From: Collinsella sp.
GTDB lineage: Bacteria; Actinomycetota; Coriobacteriia; Coriobacteriales; Coriobacteriaceae
Reading direction: 5' to 3'
Length of the DNA: 64,000 bases
Assembly: GCA_019419455.1 (NCBI GenBank)
Contig: DXZW01000041.1
Coordinates: 7,379 to 71,378 of the forward strand
Under the pieces are notes generated by a model. The model did not search any database and was not told the DNA's origin. It saw nothing but the letters and a program-made list of their open reading frames with translations. This document shows positions 17,387 to 25,450 of the stretch, piece after piece. Position numbers and translations under genes: made by a program. The first letter of the stretch is position 1; the number at the start of each line of letters is the position of its first letter.

Positions 17387-19117
17387 ATGGCGAACGATAG
17401 CAAGACATGGCGGTGCGGAAAGTACGAGCTCAGCTTTGACCGTCCGCGCATCATGGGCGTCCTCAACGTGACGCCCGATTCGTTTAGCGACGGCGGCGAG
17501 CACTTCGATGCGGATGCCGCTATCGAGTACGGCCTGGCGATGCTCGATGCCGGCGCCGACATCATCGACGTGGGCGGCGAGTCCACGCGCCCCGGCTTTA
17601 CCCCGGTCAACCCCGACGAGGAGGCTCGTCGCGTGCTGCCCGTGGTGCGCGCGCTGGCCAAAGAGGGCGCCATCGTCTCGATCGACACGCGCCACGTGGC
17701 GGTTGCCAAGGCTGCCGTGCGCTGCGGCGCCTCGATCGTCAACGATGTGACGGGCTTCACCGACCCCAAGATGGTCGAGTTTGTCGCGACAAGCACCTGC
17801 GGCGTCATCGTGATGCACGCCGGCGAGGTCGCGGCGCCTACCCGCACGCATGCAACGGTGCAGCTCGATACCTCGGCCGCGGCGTTTGTTGCCGAGAAGG
17901 CGCGCGAGGCGGCCGCCGAGGCTGCACGCGAGGCCGAGAAGCCGGCTCGCCGCCGTCGCGGCAAGCTGCTGGGCGAGCCCAAGACGGAGGCCAAGCTTCC
18001 AGGCGGCGTGGTGCAGCCTTCGCTGCCGTTTGGCGATCCGGAGCCCGCGCCCGAGCCCGCAAGCGAGCAGGAGACGCCTGCCGCCGAGCAGGCTGCTGCC
18101 GCCGAGACCGTCGCGCCCGCGCCCGAGGCCACCGAGGCCGCATCGGAGTCCAATGACCACCTGGCCGCCATGATGCGCCGCAGCGCTCGCCGCGAGGAGG
18201 CTTATGTGCCCACCTCGCAGCTTCGCCGCTTTACCCTGCCCGATTCGGCGCCCATCATGCGCCGCGTCATGGGCTTTCTGTCCGATCAGGCCCGCGCGCT
18301 CATCCACGCCGGCGTGTCGCGCGACCGCATCTGCATCGATCCGGGCCCGGGCTTTGGCAAGACGGCCAACGAGGATATCGTCATCCAGCGCGAGACCGCC
18401 AAGATGGCGTCGCTGGGCTATCCGCTCATGTGCGCCGTGTCGCGCAAGCGCTTTGTGGGCGCCGTCTCGGGCGTGACCGAGGCCGCCGAGCGCGATGCCG
18501 CCACGTTTGGCGTGTGCCTGGGCGCTATCCAGGCCGGTGCCAACATCGTGCGCGTGCACGACGTCGCGGGGTTTGCGCAGTTCCTGAACGGTTACTGGGC
18601 TGTTGCCAAGCCGCAGCCGCGTCGCGCGTTTGTGGCCGTGGGCTCCAACCTGGGGCATCGCTGCGACAACATCCGTGCCGCGCGCGACATGATCGCCGAG
18701 ATCCCGCTCACCTGCGTGTCCAACTGCTCACGCATCTACGAGAGCGAGCCGGCCTACGAGACGCGCCAGGACGCGTTCGCCAACGCCGTCATCGAGATTA
18801 AGACCGAGCTGGCGCCGCTGGTGCTGCTTGACGAGCTCATGAAGATCGAGGCCGAGCTGGGCCGCGACCGCTCCAAAAAGGCCAAGGCAAACGGCCCGCG
18901 CACCATCGACCTGGACCTGCTGTGGATGGATGGCGAGACCCACGGCGGCAAAAAGCTGCGCCTGCCGCATCCGCTGATCGGCGAGCGCGACTTTGTGCTG
19001 GTGCCGCTCGAGGACCTGATGCACGACCCGGCGCGGTTCTTCCGCTACAACGGCGTCGAGGTCAAGGAGCCCGAGGATCGCGTGGGCCATATCGTGGGCG
19101 AATTGGGGCGTATGTAG
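17387..19117 (+). CDS. folP-folK: Dihydropteroate synthase - HPPK fusion
   Basis: A 576-residue bifunctional folate enzyme. Residues 20-147 are the first half of dihydropteroate synthase ('MGVLNVTPDSFSDGG', 'DVGGESTRPG', 'VSIDTRHVAVAKAA', 'IVNDVTGF', 'VIVMHAG'). A roughly 135-residue Ala/Glu/Pro-rich, probably disordered insertion (about 148-285) follows. Then the second half of the synthase ('ICIDPGPGFGKT', 'PLMCAVSRKRFVG') and, from about residue 413, hydroxymethyldihydropterin pyrophosphokinase ('AFVAVGSNLGHRCDNI', 'GPRTIDLDLLWMDG', 'LPHPLIGERDFVLVPL'). The start is the ATG at 17387, six bases after AGGAGG, not the earlier in-frame ATG. FolP-FolK fusions are known; the interrupted synthase is the odd point. 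No other folate gene is in the window. Confidence 0.9.
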   Translation: MANDSKTWRCGKYELSFDRPRIMGVLNVTPDSFSDGGEHFDADAAIEYGLAMLDAGADIIDVGGESTRPGFTPVNPDEEARRVLPVVRALAKEGAIVSIDTRHVAVAKAAVRCGASIVNDVTGFTDPKMVEFVATSTCGVIVMHAGEVAAPTRTHATVQLDTSAAAFVAEKAREAAAEAAREAEKPARRRRGKLLGEPKTEAKLPGGVVQPSLPFGDPEPAPEPASEQETPAAEQAAAAETVAPAPEATEAASESNDHLAAMMRRSARREEAYVPTSQLRRFTLPDSAPIMRRVMGFLSDQARALIHAGVSRDRICIDPGPGFGKTANEDIVIQRETAKMASLGYPLMCAVSRKRFVGAVSGVTEAAERDAATFGVCLGAIQAGANIVRVHDVAGFAQFLNGYWAVAKPQPRRAFVAVGSNLGHRCDNIRAARDMIAEIPLTCVSNCSRIYESEPAYETRQDAFANAVIEIKTELAPLVLLDELMKIEAELGRDRSKKAKANGPRTIDLDLLWMDGETHGGKKLRLPHPLIGERDFVLVPLEDLMHDPARFFRYNGVEVKEPEDRVGHIVGELGRM

Positions 19118-19819
19118 ATGATTGAGATGAACGCTGTTGCCGCCGGTACCGAGCTCGACGCCGCGCGCGATGCGGGCCGCGAGGGTAAGTCCGCGGGCCG
19201 GTGCGCTTGGAGCGCGGGCGACGCATCGTTGGTATTTTCGCTGGTCGTTCGCCCCGACGTGAATATGCATGCCTTCCACGGCCTGCCGTTTGTGGCCGCG
19301 ATGGGCATGATGGACGCGCTCGTGGGAACGGCTGCGGCACCGGGGCTGGGCCTTGCCGGCAAGGTGGGCATTCAGTGGCCGAGCGACATTGTGTGCGGCG
19401 CGCCCACGTTTGAGACGTCGTTTGCACGCGTCGCGGTTAACGGCGGCGCCGGTGCTGCGGGCATCTTTGGTGCCGTGACGGTTGATATTGAGCGTGCGGC
19501 GCTGGGCGAGCTTGGCGTGGGTGTGGCCGATCAAGCGCTGGTCGAGGCATTGGCCGCCGCCGTGCTGGCCCGCGTGGACGCCTGGGCGGTTGTCGCCAAC
19601 ACGCCGCAGGGTGCCGCAGGGCCGCTGGCTCCCGTGCTGGGCGAGTACTTCGACATGGTGCCGTTGCTGGGACGCCAGGTTGCGGCGGTGTCGCCCAACG
19701 GCCTGCCGCTCGCGGTGGGCGTGTTCGCGGGCCTGGACATCTGGGGCCGCGCGACCATCAAGACCGAGGCCGGCGAGCAGGAGTTTCCGCCCGAGGCCGT
19801 GCGCATTCGCGGACTGTAA
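19118..19819 (+). CDS. Short biotin-protein-ligase-like protein
   Basis: A 233-residue protein starting immediately after the folP-folK stop. 'KVGIQWPSDIVCG' matches the KWPNDI motif of BirA, and the last 50 residues ('RQVAAVSPNGLPLAVGVFAGLDIWGRATI') match the C-terminal SH3-like domain. 'GRCAWSAGDASLVFSLVVRP' aligns with the region around the GRGRxGR biotinyl-AMP loop but has lost most of its Gly/Arg pattern. The usual 'STN' segment and any HTH domain at the front are absent. It may be a degenerate or specialised ligase; activity is doubtful. It is convergent with coaX, a gene often found next to birA. Confidence 0.65.
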   Translation: MIEMNAVAAGTELDAARDAGREGKSAGRCAWSAGDASLVFSLVVRPDVNMHAFHGLPFVAAMGMMDALVGTAAAPGLGLAGKVGIQWPSDIVCGAPTFETSFARVAVNGGAGAAGIFGAVTVDIERAALGELGVGVADQALVEALAAAVLARVDAWAVVANTPQGAAGPLAPVLGEYFDMVPLLGRQVAAVSPNGLPLAVGVFAGLDIWGRATIKTEAGEQEFPPEAVRIRGL

Positions 19820-19917
19820 CGCGAGGCGCCCGCGCTCAAAGATAGCGATGACAACGAAGCCCTCTTCGGCCTGTGCTGGGGAGGGTTTCGCCTATCTGGG
19901 GAATGGGTTGCCAGCGC

Positions 19918-20044
19918 CCTATTCCTCAAAACTGAAAAATTTTCGTTTTTGAGGAATAGGAAACATGCACGATATCGCTGTGCTGGGTGTATTCGAGGAG
20001 CCGCTATTCCTCATAATTGAAAATAATTCAGTTTTGAGGAATAG
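19918..20044. terminator. Two AT-rich hairpins between convergent genes
   Basis: Hairpin 1 (19918-19960) has arms CCTATTCCTCAAAA and TTTTTGAGGAATAGG. Hairpin 2 (20004-20044) has arms CTATTCCTCATAATTGAA and TTCAGTTTTGAGGAATAG. They share the same stem sequence, and each can terminate in either direction. They lie in the 283-base gap between the BirA-like gene and coaX. Confidence 0.7.
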
Positions 20045-20102
20045 GCTTGGCGAACGTTTGCGGGGGCTGTGGCATCGGGCATGCTCGACTTAAGCCCCTG
20101 TC

Positions 20103-20876
20103 CTACCCCAGCTCCTGCATGCGGCGGTAGATTTCGCAGATGCCCTTGATGGTGAGTTGCCCGTCGACTATGTCGAAGGCGTCGGTCGAATCGGCAACGA
20201 TGCTGGCGAGGCCGCCCGTGGCGATAACGGTGGCGTCCTCGCGCCCCAGCTCGCGCTTCATGCGCGCGACCAGGCCCTCGGCCATGGCGGCGGCGCCCAT
20301 CACGGCGCCGACCTTGATGCACTCTTCGGTGTCGCGACCGATGGCGTGTTCGGGCGCCTCGAGCGGCACGCTGGCGAGCTTGGCGGCACGGGCGGCAAGC
20401 GCGTCCATGGAGATGCGGATGCCCGGCGCAATCGCCCCGCCAATGTAATAACCGTCCTCATCGATGACGTCGATATTGGTCGCGGTGCCAAAGTCCACCA
20501 CGATTGCCGGCGCGCCGTAGAAAGTCTCGGCCGCAACGGCGTTGGCGACGCGGTCGGCACCTACGGCTTGGGGGCGCGCCGCGCGCAGCTTGGTCACGGC
20601 AGCCGTCTGCGGCCCAATGACGATGGCGTCCGCGGCAATGCGGTCGGCCACGGCGTGCCACTCGCGCGAGAGCTGCGGCACCACGCCCGCAAAGGCGATC
20701 GCGTCAACCGCGTCGAGCGAAAGGCCGTACATCTTAAAGAAACCCATCAGGCGCACATGAATCTCGTCGGCGGTATAGGAGCGGTCGGTGGGCATGCGCC
20801 ACGACTGCACCAGCTCGTCTCCGTCAAACAGGCCCATGGCCGTCTGCGTGTTTCCCATATCGATAGCGAGCAGCAT
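20103..20876 (-). CDS. coaX: Type III pantothenate kinase
   Basis: A 257-residue kinase for the first step of coenzyme A synthesis. It shows the ASKHA phosphate motif 'LLAIDMGNTQTAMGLFDGDE', 'GADRVANAVAA' (pantothenate site) and 'AIVVDFGTATNIDVID'. The start is the ATG at 20876, with GGGAG seven bases upstream; the much longer open frame upstream reads through the tRNA and is spurious. It is transcribed leftwards, away from the tRNA. Confidence 0.93.
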   Translation of the reverse strand: MLLAIDMGNTQTAMGLFDGDELVQSWRMPTDRSYTADEIHVRLMGFFKMYGLSLDAVDAIAFAGVVPQLSREWHAVADRIAADAIVIGPQTAAVTKLRAARPQAVGADRVANAVAAETFYGAPAIVVDFGTATNIDVIDEDGYYIGGAIAPGIRISMDALAARAAKLASVPLEAPEHAIGRDTEECIKVGAVMGAAAMAEGLVARMKRELGREDATVIATGGLASIVADSTDAFDIVDGQLTIKGICEIYRRMQELG

Positions 20877-21012
20877 GTCTACTCCCAGTGTTGGCATAAA
20901 AGGACGCGCACCATTGTATACGCGCCGTCGACGGCGCTCGGCCGCGATTCGTTTACGGTGATAGGGGCTGAGGGGTTTAAATATGAAGGAATTATGCTCT
21001 ACGAGCTTTTCC

Positions 21013-21041
21013 TTGCCGTTTACCGAACTCCCGCGTAATAT
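21013..21041 (+). promoter_or_regulatory. Promoter of the initiator tRNA
   Basis: TTGCCG (21013-21018) and TAATAT (21036-21041) are separated by exactly 17 bases and end 31 bases before the tRNA 5' end, a good sigma-70-type match. Confidence 0.65.
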
Positions 21042-21072
21042 TCTTTCTTGCGCACATGAGGCGCCCAGACAT

Positions 21073-21149
21073 TGCGGGGTGGAGCAGTCTGGTAGCTCGC
21101 CGGGCTCATAACCCGGAGGTCGTAGGTTCAAATCCTGCCCCCGCGACCA
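21073..21149 (+). tRNA. Initiator tRNA-Met (CAT)
   Basis: A 77-base cloverleaf with anticodon loop CTCATAA flanked by CCGGG/CCCGG, the three consecutive G-C pairs that mark initiator tRNA. The D-arm is GGAGCAG..GGTAGCTC, the T-arm GGTTCAAATCC, and CCA is encoded. The first acceptor pair is U1-G72, not the C1xA72 mismatch of E. coli but still not Watson-Crick. Promoter at 21013 and terminator at 21160. Confidence 0.96.
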
Positions 21150-21159
21150 AGAACTTGCA

Positions 21160-21188
21160 GCTCGTCGGCCTAGCCGGCGAGCTTTTTT
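21160..21188 (+). terminator. Terminator of the tRNA gene
   Basis: GCTCGTCGGC CTA GCCGGCGAGC followed by six T residues, 11 bases after the tRNA 3' end. Confidence 0.9.
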
Positions 21189-21237
21189 GTTATTCCGGGA
21201 CCGTGTTTTCGGTCCAATTCTCGGCCTCCCAAACAAA

Positions 21238-21455
21238 ATCTCGATCTGTAACATCTAGACCCGATTTGGGCGGCTAGGTGTTACAGATCGAGATATACCG
21301 GTGGGCTGGGTCGTGTTTGTCTAAATCTGTAACACGAGGGACGGATTTTGCCGAGTTGTTGTTATAGATTGAGATTTTCTAGCAGGCGGGTCCCGTTTGT
21401 CTCGATCTGTAACAGTAAGACCCGGTTTTGCCGAGCAACTGTTACAGATTGAGAC
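21238..21455. repeat. Three 57-bp palindromic repeats (family R1)
   Basis: Units at 21238-21294, 21319-21375 and 21399-21455 share the arms of the two copies at 3553-3689. The first has perfect 16-base arms (ATCTCGATCTGTAACA and complement). Loops differ, but units 4 and 5 share 'GGTTTTGCCGAG'-type loops. They fill most of the 447-base gap between the tRNA and the oxidoreductase gene. Confidence 0.92.
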
Positions 21456-21596
21456 AAACCGACGGGCCGCCCCGCCCCATCCACCTGCCGTTACCTGCTG
21501 TCTGCCGATTTCCGTTGCGCCACTGTGCTCCCATGCCATATCCTCTAGACAACTACGCGGCATCATCGCCGCCGCGCCTACAAGAGAGGAATATCC

Positions 21597-23627
21597 ATGA
21601 CCGCACCTGCATCCAAGCTGCTCCAGCCCATTACGGTTGGCCCCCTTGAGCTCAAGAACCGCATTATGTTCCCGCCGCTGACCACCGGCTACGAGGAGCG
21701 CGACGGTTCCATCGGCGAGCGCAGCCTGGCTTTTTACGAGCGTCTGGCCCGTGGCGGCGTGAGCTACATCGTCATCGGCGACGTCGCTCCCGTTATGACC
21801 GCGAGCCCCACGCCCAAGCTGGCGACCGATGCCCAGATCCCCACGTTTAAGGCGCTGGCCGACGCCGTCCACAAGCACGGTGCCAAGGTCGCGCTGCAGC
21901 TGTTCCATCCCGAGTACGACGTGCCCGGTGTCGGCCGCATGGTCATGGGTTCCATGGCCGCCGCCAAGGCCGCGCAGGAGGCCAAGGCCGCCGGCGACGA
22001 GGAGACCTTTGCCGCCAAGATGGCCGAGTCCAACGAGATCCGCAGGCAGGCCTACGCCAAACTGCACCACGACATGCAGCACTTTGTGAACGAGGCCACC
22101 GTGGAGCAGCTCACCCAGATCAAGGAGGCTATCGCCGCCTCGGCCGCCCGCGCGCAGCAGGCCGGCATCGACGCCATCGAGGTCCACGGCGACCGTCTGG
22201 TGGGTTCTCTGTGCTCGGCCATCCTCAACCAGCGCACCGACGAGTACGGCGGCTCGTTCGAGAACCGCGTTCGCTATGCGCTCGAGGTCGTCGCCGCCAT
22301 TAAGGAGGCCGCGCCGCAGCTGATGGTGGAGTACAAGCTCCCCGTGATCATGGAGAACCCCGACGGCACGCCGCGCGGCAAGGGCGGCCTGCAGCCCGAC
22401 GAGGCCTGTGAGTTTGCCAAGCTGCTCGAGGACGCGGGCATCGATATGATCCAGGTCGCGCAGGCAAACCACACCGGCAACATGGGCGACACCATTCCGC
22501 CCATGGGCGCCATGCCCTACAACTGGACGCTGCCCGTGGCAGAGCGCGTCAAGGCCCTGGTCTCCGTGCCGGTGGCAACCGTCGGCCGCGTTGTCTCGGT
22601 CGAGGCCGGCGAGAAGATTCTGGAAGACGGCTCGGCCGACATCATCGCCTATGGCCGCTCGCTCATGTGCGACCCCGACATTGCGCTGAAGGCCGCCACG
22701 GGTGAGCCCATCCGCGAGTGCCTCAACTGCAACAAGGGCTGCGTCGACGCGATTCAAAACCGCAAGTACATCTCGTGCGTGCTCAATGCCGAGAACGGCG
22801 ACGAGGCGACCATCGCCATTAAGCCGGGCGAGGGCGACAAGAAGATCGCCGTGGTGGGCGGCGGTATTGCCGGCCTGGAGGCCGCGCGCGTGGCGGCCAA
22901 GCGCGGCTACGACGTGACCGTCTACGAGACGAGCGATCATCTGGGCGGCCAGATTGTGCTGGCGGCTGCGCCCCCGCGCAAGGACGAGATCATGCGTTCG
23001 GTCGAGTATTACGAGAAGATTCTGCCCGGTCTGGGCGTGAAGGTTGAGCTCAACCACGCCGCTAGCCCCGCGGACCTCAACGCCGCCGACGCCGCGATTG
23101 TGGCTGTGGGCGCGCACGACGTGGTCATTCCCGTTCCGGGCGCCGACTCGGAGAAGGTCGTCTCGAGCTGGGACGTGCTGGCCGGCAAGGTGGAGCTTAC
23201 GGGCCGCGTCGCCGTCATCGGCGGCGGCCTGGTGGGCACCGAGACTGCCGAGTACCTGCTGCAGCACGGCTGCGAGGTGGCGATTGTCGAGATGCTCGAC
23301 AAGATTGCCGCGGGCGAGTCCGAGACCATTCTGCCGCTGATCATGAGCGACTTTGCCGAGCACAACGTGGAGCAGCACGTGAAGACCCGCCTGACCGCCA
23401 TTACCGACGAGGGCGTGGAGGCCATTCACACCACCGAGGACGGCACCGAGGAGCCGGTAAAAATCGCCTGCGATTACGTGGTGATGGCCGTGGGCTCCAA
23501 GGCCAACGCGTTTGACTTGGACGGCGTGACGGTGCCTATGACCTGCGTGGGCGACTGCTCGGGCGAGCGCACCGCCGACATTGCGAGCGCCATTCGCACG
23601 GCGTATCACGCGGCCAACGAGCTCTAA
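21597..23627 (+). CDS. NADH:flavin oxidoreductase / 2,4-dienoyl-CoA reductase family enzyme
   Basis: A 676-residue iron-sulfur flavoprotein. Residues 1-360 are an old-yellow-enzyme TIM barrel with FMN ('LLQPITVGPLELKNRIMFPPL', 'LNQRTDEYGGSFENRVRY'). A [4Fe-4S] site follows ('ECLNCNKGC' plus a Cys 11-12 residues on), then an FAD/NAD(P)H-binding half ('KIAVVGGGIAGLEAARVAAKRGYDV', 'RVAVIGGGLVGTETAEYLL'). The architecture is that of FadH, enoate reductases and BaiCD/BaiH. The usual 'HxAHGYLL' active-site block reads 'EVHGDRLVGSLCSAIL', so the substrate is probably not an ordinary dienoyl-CoA. It starts after AAGAGAGGA. It is a single-gene unit with its own terminator. Confidence 0.88.
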   Translation: MTAPASKLLQPITVGPLELKNRIMFPPLTTGYEERDGSIGERSLAFYERLARGGVSYIVIGDVAPVMTASPTPKLATDAQIPTFKALADAVHKHGAKVALQLFHPEYDVPGVGRMVMGSMAAAKAAQEAKAAGDEETFAAKMAESNEIRRQAYAKLHHDMQHFVNEATVEQLTQIKEAIAASAARAQQAGIDAIEVHGDRLVGSLCSAILNQRTDEYGGSFENRVRYALEVVAAIKEAAPQLMVEYKLPVIMENPDGTPRGKGGLQPDEACEFAKLLEDAGIDMIQVAQANHTGNMGDTIPPMGAMPYNWTLPVAERVKALVSVPVATVGRVVSVEAGEKILEDGSADIIAYGRSLMCDPDIALKAATGEPIRECLNCNKGCVDAIQNRKYISCVLNAENGDEATIAIKPGEGDKKIAVVGGGIAGLEAARVAAKRGYDVTVYETSDHLGGQIVLAAAPPRKDEIMRSVEYYEKILPGLGVKVELNHAASPADLNAADAAIVAVGAHDVVIPVPGADSEKVVSSWDVLAGKVELTGRVAVIGGGLVGTETAEYLLQHGCEVAIVEMLDKIAAGESETILPLIMSDFAEHNVEQHVKTRLTAITDEGVEAIHTTEDGTEEPVKIACDYVVMAVGSKANAFDLDGVTVPMTCVGDCSGERTADIASAIRTAYHAANEL

Positions 23628-23652
23628 GCAAGAAAGCTATCGCGTATTGAGT

Positions 23653-23689
23653 GGGCGGGGAGTGCCGTATCGGTGCTCCCCGCCTTTTT
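23653..23689 (+). terminator. Terminator of the flavin oxidoreductase
   Basis: GGCGGGGAG...CTCCCCGCC followed by TTTTT, 26 bases after the stop. Confidence 0.9.
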
Positions 23690-23720
23690 GCCAATAGAGT
23701 ATCCCTGACCAGCTGGTTCA

Positions 23721-23801
23721 GAAAATCCGAATCTTGAGCACCTGAAAATCCGAATTATATGAACACGAAAATCCGAATCGCAACCACCCGAAAATCCGAA
23801 T
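23721..23801. repeat. Four direct repeats of a 12-mer at exact 23-bp spacing
   Basis: GAAAATCCGAAT occurs perfectly at 23721, 23744, 23767 and 23790, separated by three unrelated 11-base spacers. The last copy ends 59 bases before the ATPase start. It looks like an operator array or iteron-type protein-binding site. Confidence 0.92.
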
Positions 23802-23860
23802 TTGCTACAGTGGAATAGAAGAATCAGAAAGCAGGACCTGTAAATCTGCGGGGGTGGCTC

Positions 23861-25165
23861 ATGGCGGGCGAGAGGCTGCATCGGGACGGATACATCCCAC
23901 GTATCGTGGATGCGCAAATCGAGCGCTACCTTCGTGTCTTTGGCGCGGTCGAGATTGCAGGCACCAAGTGGTGCGGCAAGACGTGGGCCGCGCTCGAGCA
24001 CGGGGCGTCCGTCTCGTATGTCGACGAGAATCTCGACCTCGCGCGTGCCGACCCGGCGATGATGTTGCTGGGAGACCGTCCGCATATTATCGATGAGTGG
24101 CAGCGCGTTCCCCAGATTTGGGACTACGTTAGACACGAGGTTGACCGCACCCGGGGCACGCGCGGCGCCTATATCCTCACGGGTTCCGTCACGCCTGCGT
24201 TTGGCTCAAAGGGGGAGGCGCCCGCGCATAGTGGAGCTGGCCGCATCGGCCGCGTCCGCATGCACCCCATGACGCTCGCCGAGACAGGTGAGTCCAACGG
24301 CAAGGTGAGCCTGGCGGGCTTGTTTGAGCATCGTTTTGAGCCCTGCCGGTGCAATGGCGATACACCGGGGCTTGTCGAAGCCGCTTGCCGCGGCGGCTGG
24401 CCCGAGGCGATCGATATGGTTTCGGCTGACGCCCAGCTCATCGCCCGCGAATATCTCAACACCACGTTTTCGAGCAGCTTCCCGGCGGTCGGTCTCGACC
24501 CCGATATTGCTCGTCGAGTCTCTGCATCGATCGCGCGCAATCTGGGACAGGCAACCACGTATAAAACGATTCTTATGGATATGTTCGGTGCCGAGGAGGA
24601 GCCCGCAGCGTTTGCCGACGAGACCAAGGTGCGTAGGTACCTGGATGCCCTCAAAGGCATGTTCATTCTCGAGGAGGTCCCCGGTTGGGTTCCCGCCGCG
24701 CGCGACAAACGACGCTTTACCGTCAAACCCAAGCGCTATCTGGCAGATCCGAGCCTTGCTTGCGCCTTGCTAGGTATGTCCTTGCAGGCGCTGCTTGCCG
24801 ACTGGCAGACATTTGGTCTGGTGTTTGAGAATTTGGTCATACGCGACCTTTCGGTTTACGCGCGTTCGCTCGACCTGCTGGATAGCACTCCCGTGCGCTA
24901 TTATCGCGACGATTCGGGCCTTGAGTGCGATGCTATCGTGCAGCTAGCCGACGGACGGTGGGCCGCCTTTGAGATTAAGGTAAGTGAAGATAAGGCGAGC
25001 GCCGGCGTTGAGAGCCTCAAGCGCGTTCGCAAGAAGGTCTGTGGAAATCCTCGTTCACGCACACGCGAACCGGAGTTTATGGCCGTGATTGTGGGGGTGG
25101 GTGAGTACGCCCGCGAGGTCGAGGACGGTATCTACGTGATACCCGTGCGCGCGCTGGGGCGTTAA
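23861..25165 (+). CDS. AAA-family ATPase with DUF4143 and nuclease-like C-terminus
   Basis: A 434-residue protein of the 'ATP-binding protein, DUF4143' group. Walker A is GTKWCGKT (residues 34-41), Walker B 'HIIDEWQRVP' (about 75-84), and sensor 'YILTGS' lies near 105. The C-terminal region holds 'ECDAIVQLADGRWAAFEIKVS', matching the D...ExK pattern of PD-(D/E)XK nuclease folds. The family is common in gut bacteria, and its function is essentially unknown. The start follows a G-rich stretch (GGGGGTGGC). The four-repeat array directly upstream suggests tight or autogenous control. Confidence 0.85.
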   Translation: MAGERLHRDGYIPRIVDAQIERYLRVFGAVEIAGTKWCGKTWAALEHGASVSYVDENLDLARADPAMMLLGDRPHIIDEWQRVPQIWDYVRHEVDRTRGTRGAYILTGSVTPAFGSKGEAPAHSGAGRIGRVRMHPMTLAETGESNGKVSLAGLFEHRFEPCRCNGDTPGLVEAACRGGWPEAIDMVSADAQLIAREYLNTTFSSSFPAVGLDPDIARRVSASIARNLGQATTYKTILMDMFGAEEEPAAFADETKVRRYLDALKGMFILEEVPGWVPAARDKRRFTVKPKRYLADPSLACALLGMSLQALLADWQTFGLVFENLVIRDLSVYARSLDLLDSTPVRYYRDDSGLECDAIVQLADGRWAAFEIKVSEDKASAGVESLKRVRKKVCGNPRSRTREPEFMAVIVGVGEYAREVEDGIYVIPVRALGR

Positions 25166-25206
25166 GGGGCGCCACGCCGTGTGGTCTCTGCCCGGCGCTA
25201 CGGATT

Positions 25207-25269
25207 GGTGCAAGGGGGGTCAGGTTTGTTTGCACCATGTTGGCGCGAAGTAGCCTGACCACTTGCACC
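25207..25269. repeat. Short inverted repeat upstream of the surface operon
   Basis: GGTGCAAGgGGGGTCAGG and CCTGACCACTTGCACC flank a 29-base loop. It stands between the ATPase stop and the surface operon and has no T-tract, so it may be a palindromic repeat rather than a terminator. The rest of the 285-base gap presumably holds the operon promoter, which I could not place. Confidence 0.6.
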
Positions 25270-25450
25270 AAGGGTTTGACTTTTAAGACATCATTAAGGC
25301 TTGCGTTGTGGAGCAAACCGCAGGTCAATGCTATTCTTTTACCTTATCGTATGGTGTTGTATTCTGCCTGAATTCTATACCTACGAGCAACGGATTGATC
25401 GCGACCAAGCGGAAAGGATGGCACGCCCGCTAGCAGGGCAAACGTAAACG

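Noticed and set aside
21321..23609. 762-codon open frame on the minus strand opposite the flavin oxidoreductase
   Set aside because: It is a mirror of a clearly real gene in high-GC DNA, with no ribosome-binding site or recognisable domains and His/Arg/Gly-biased composition.
23721..23801. Evenly spaced repeats that could be read as a short CRISPR array
   Set aside because: A 12-bp repeat with 11-bp spacers is far too short, and no cas genes are present. It is better explained as protein-binding sites.
25418..25447. Nine-codon leader ORF (MARPLAGQT) just before the surface operon
   Set aside because: Its only ribosome-binding-like sequence (GGAAAGG) touches the ATG with no spacing, so translation is doubtful.
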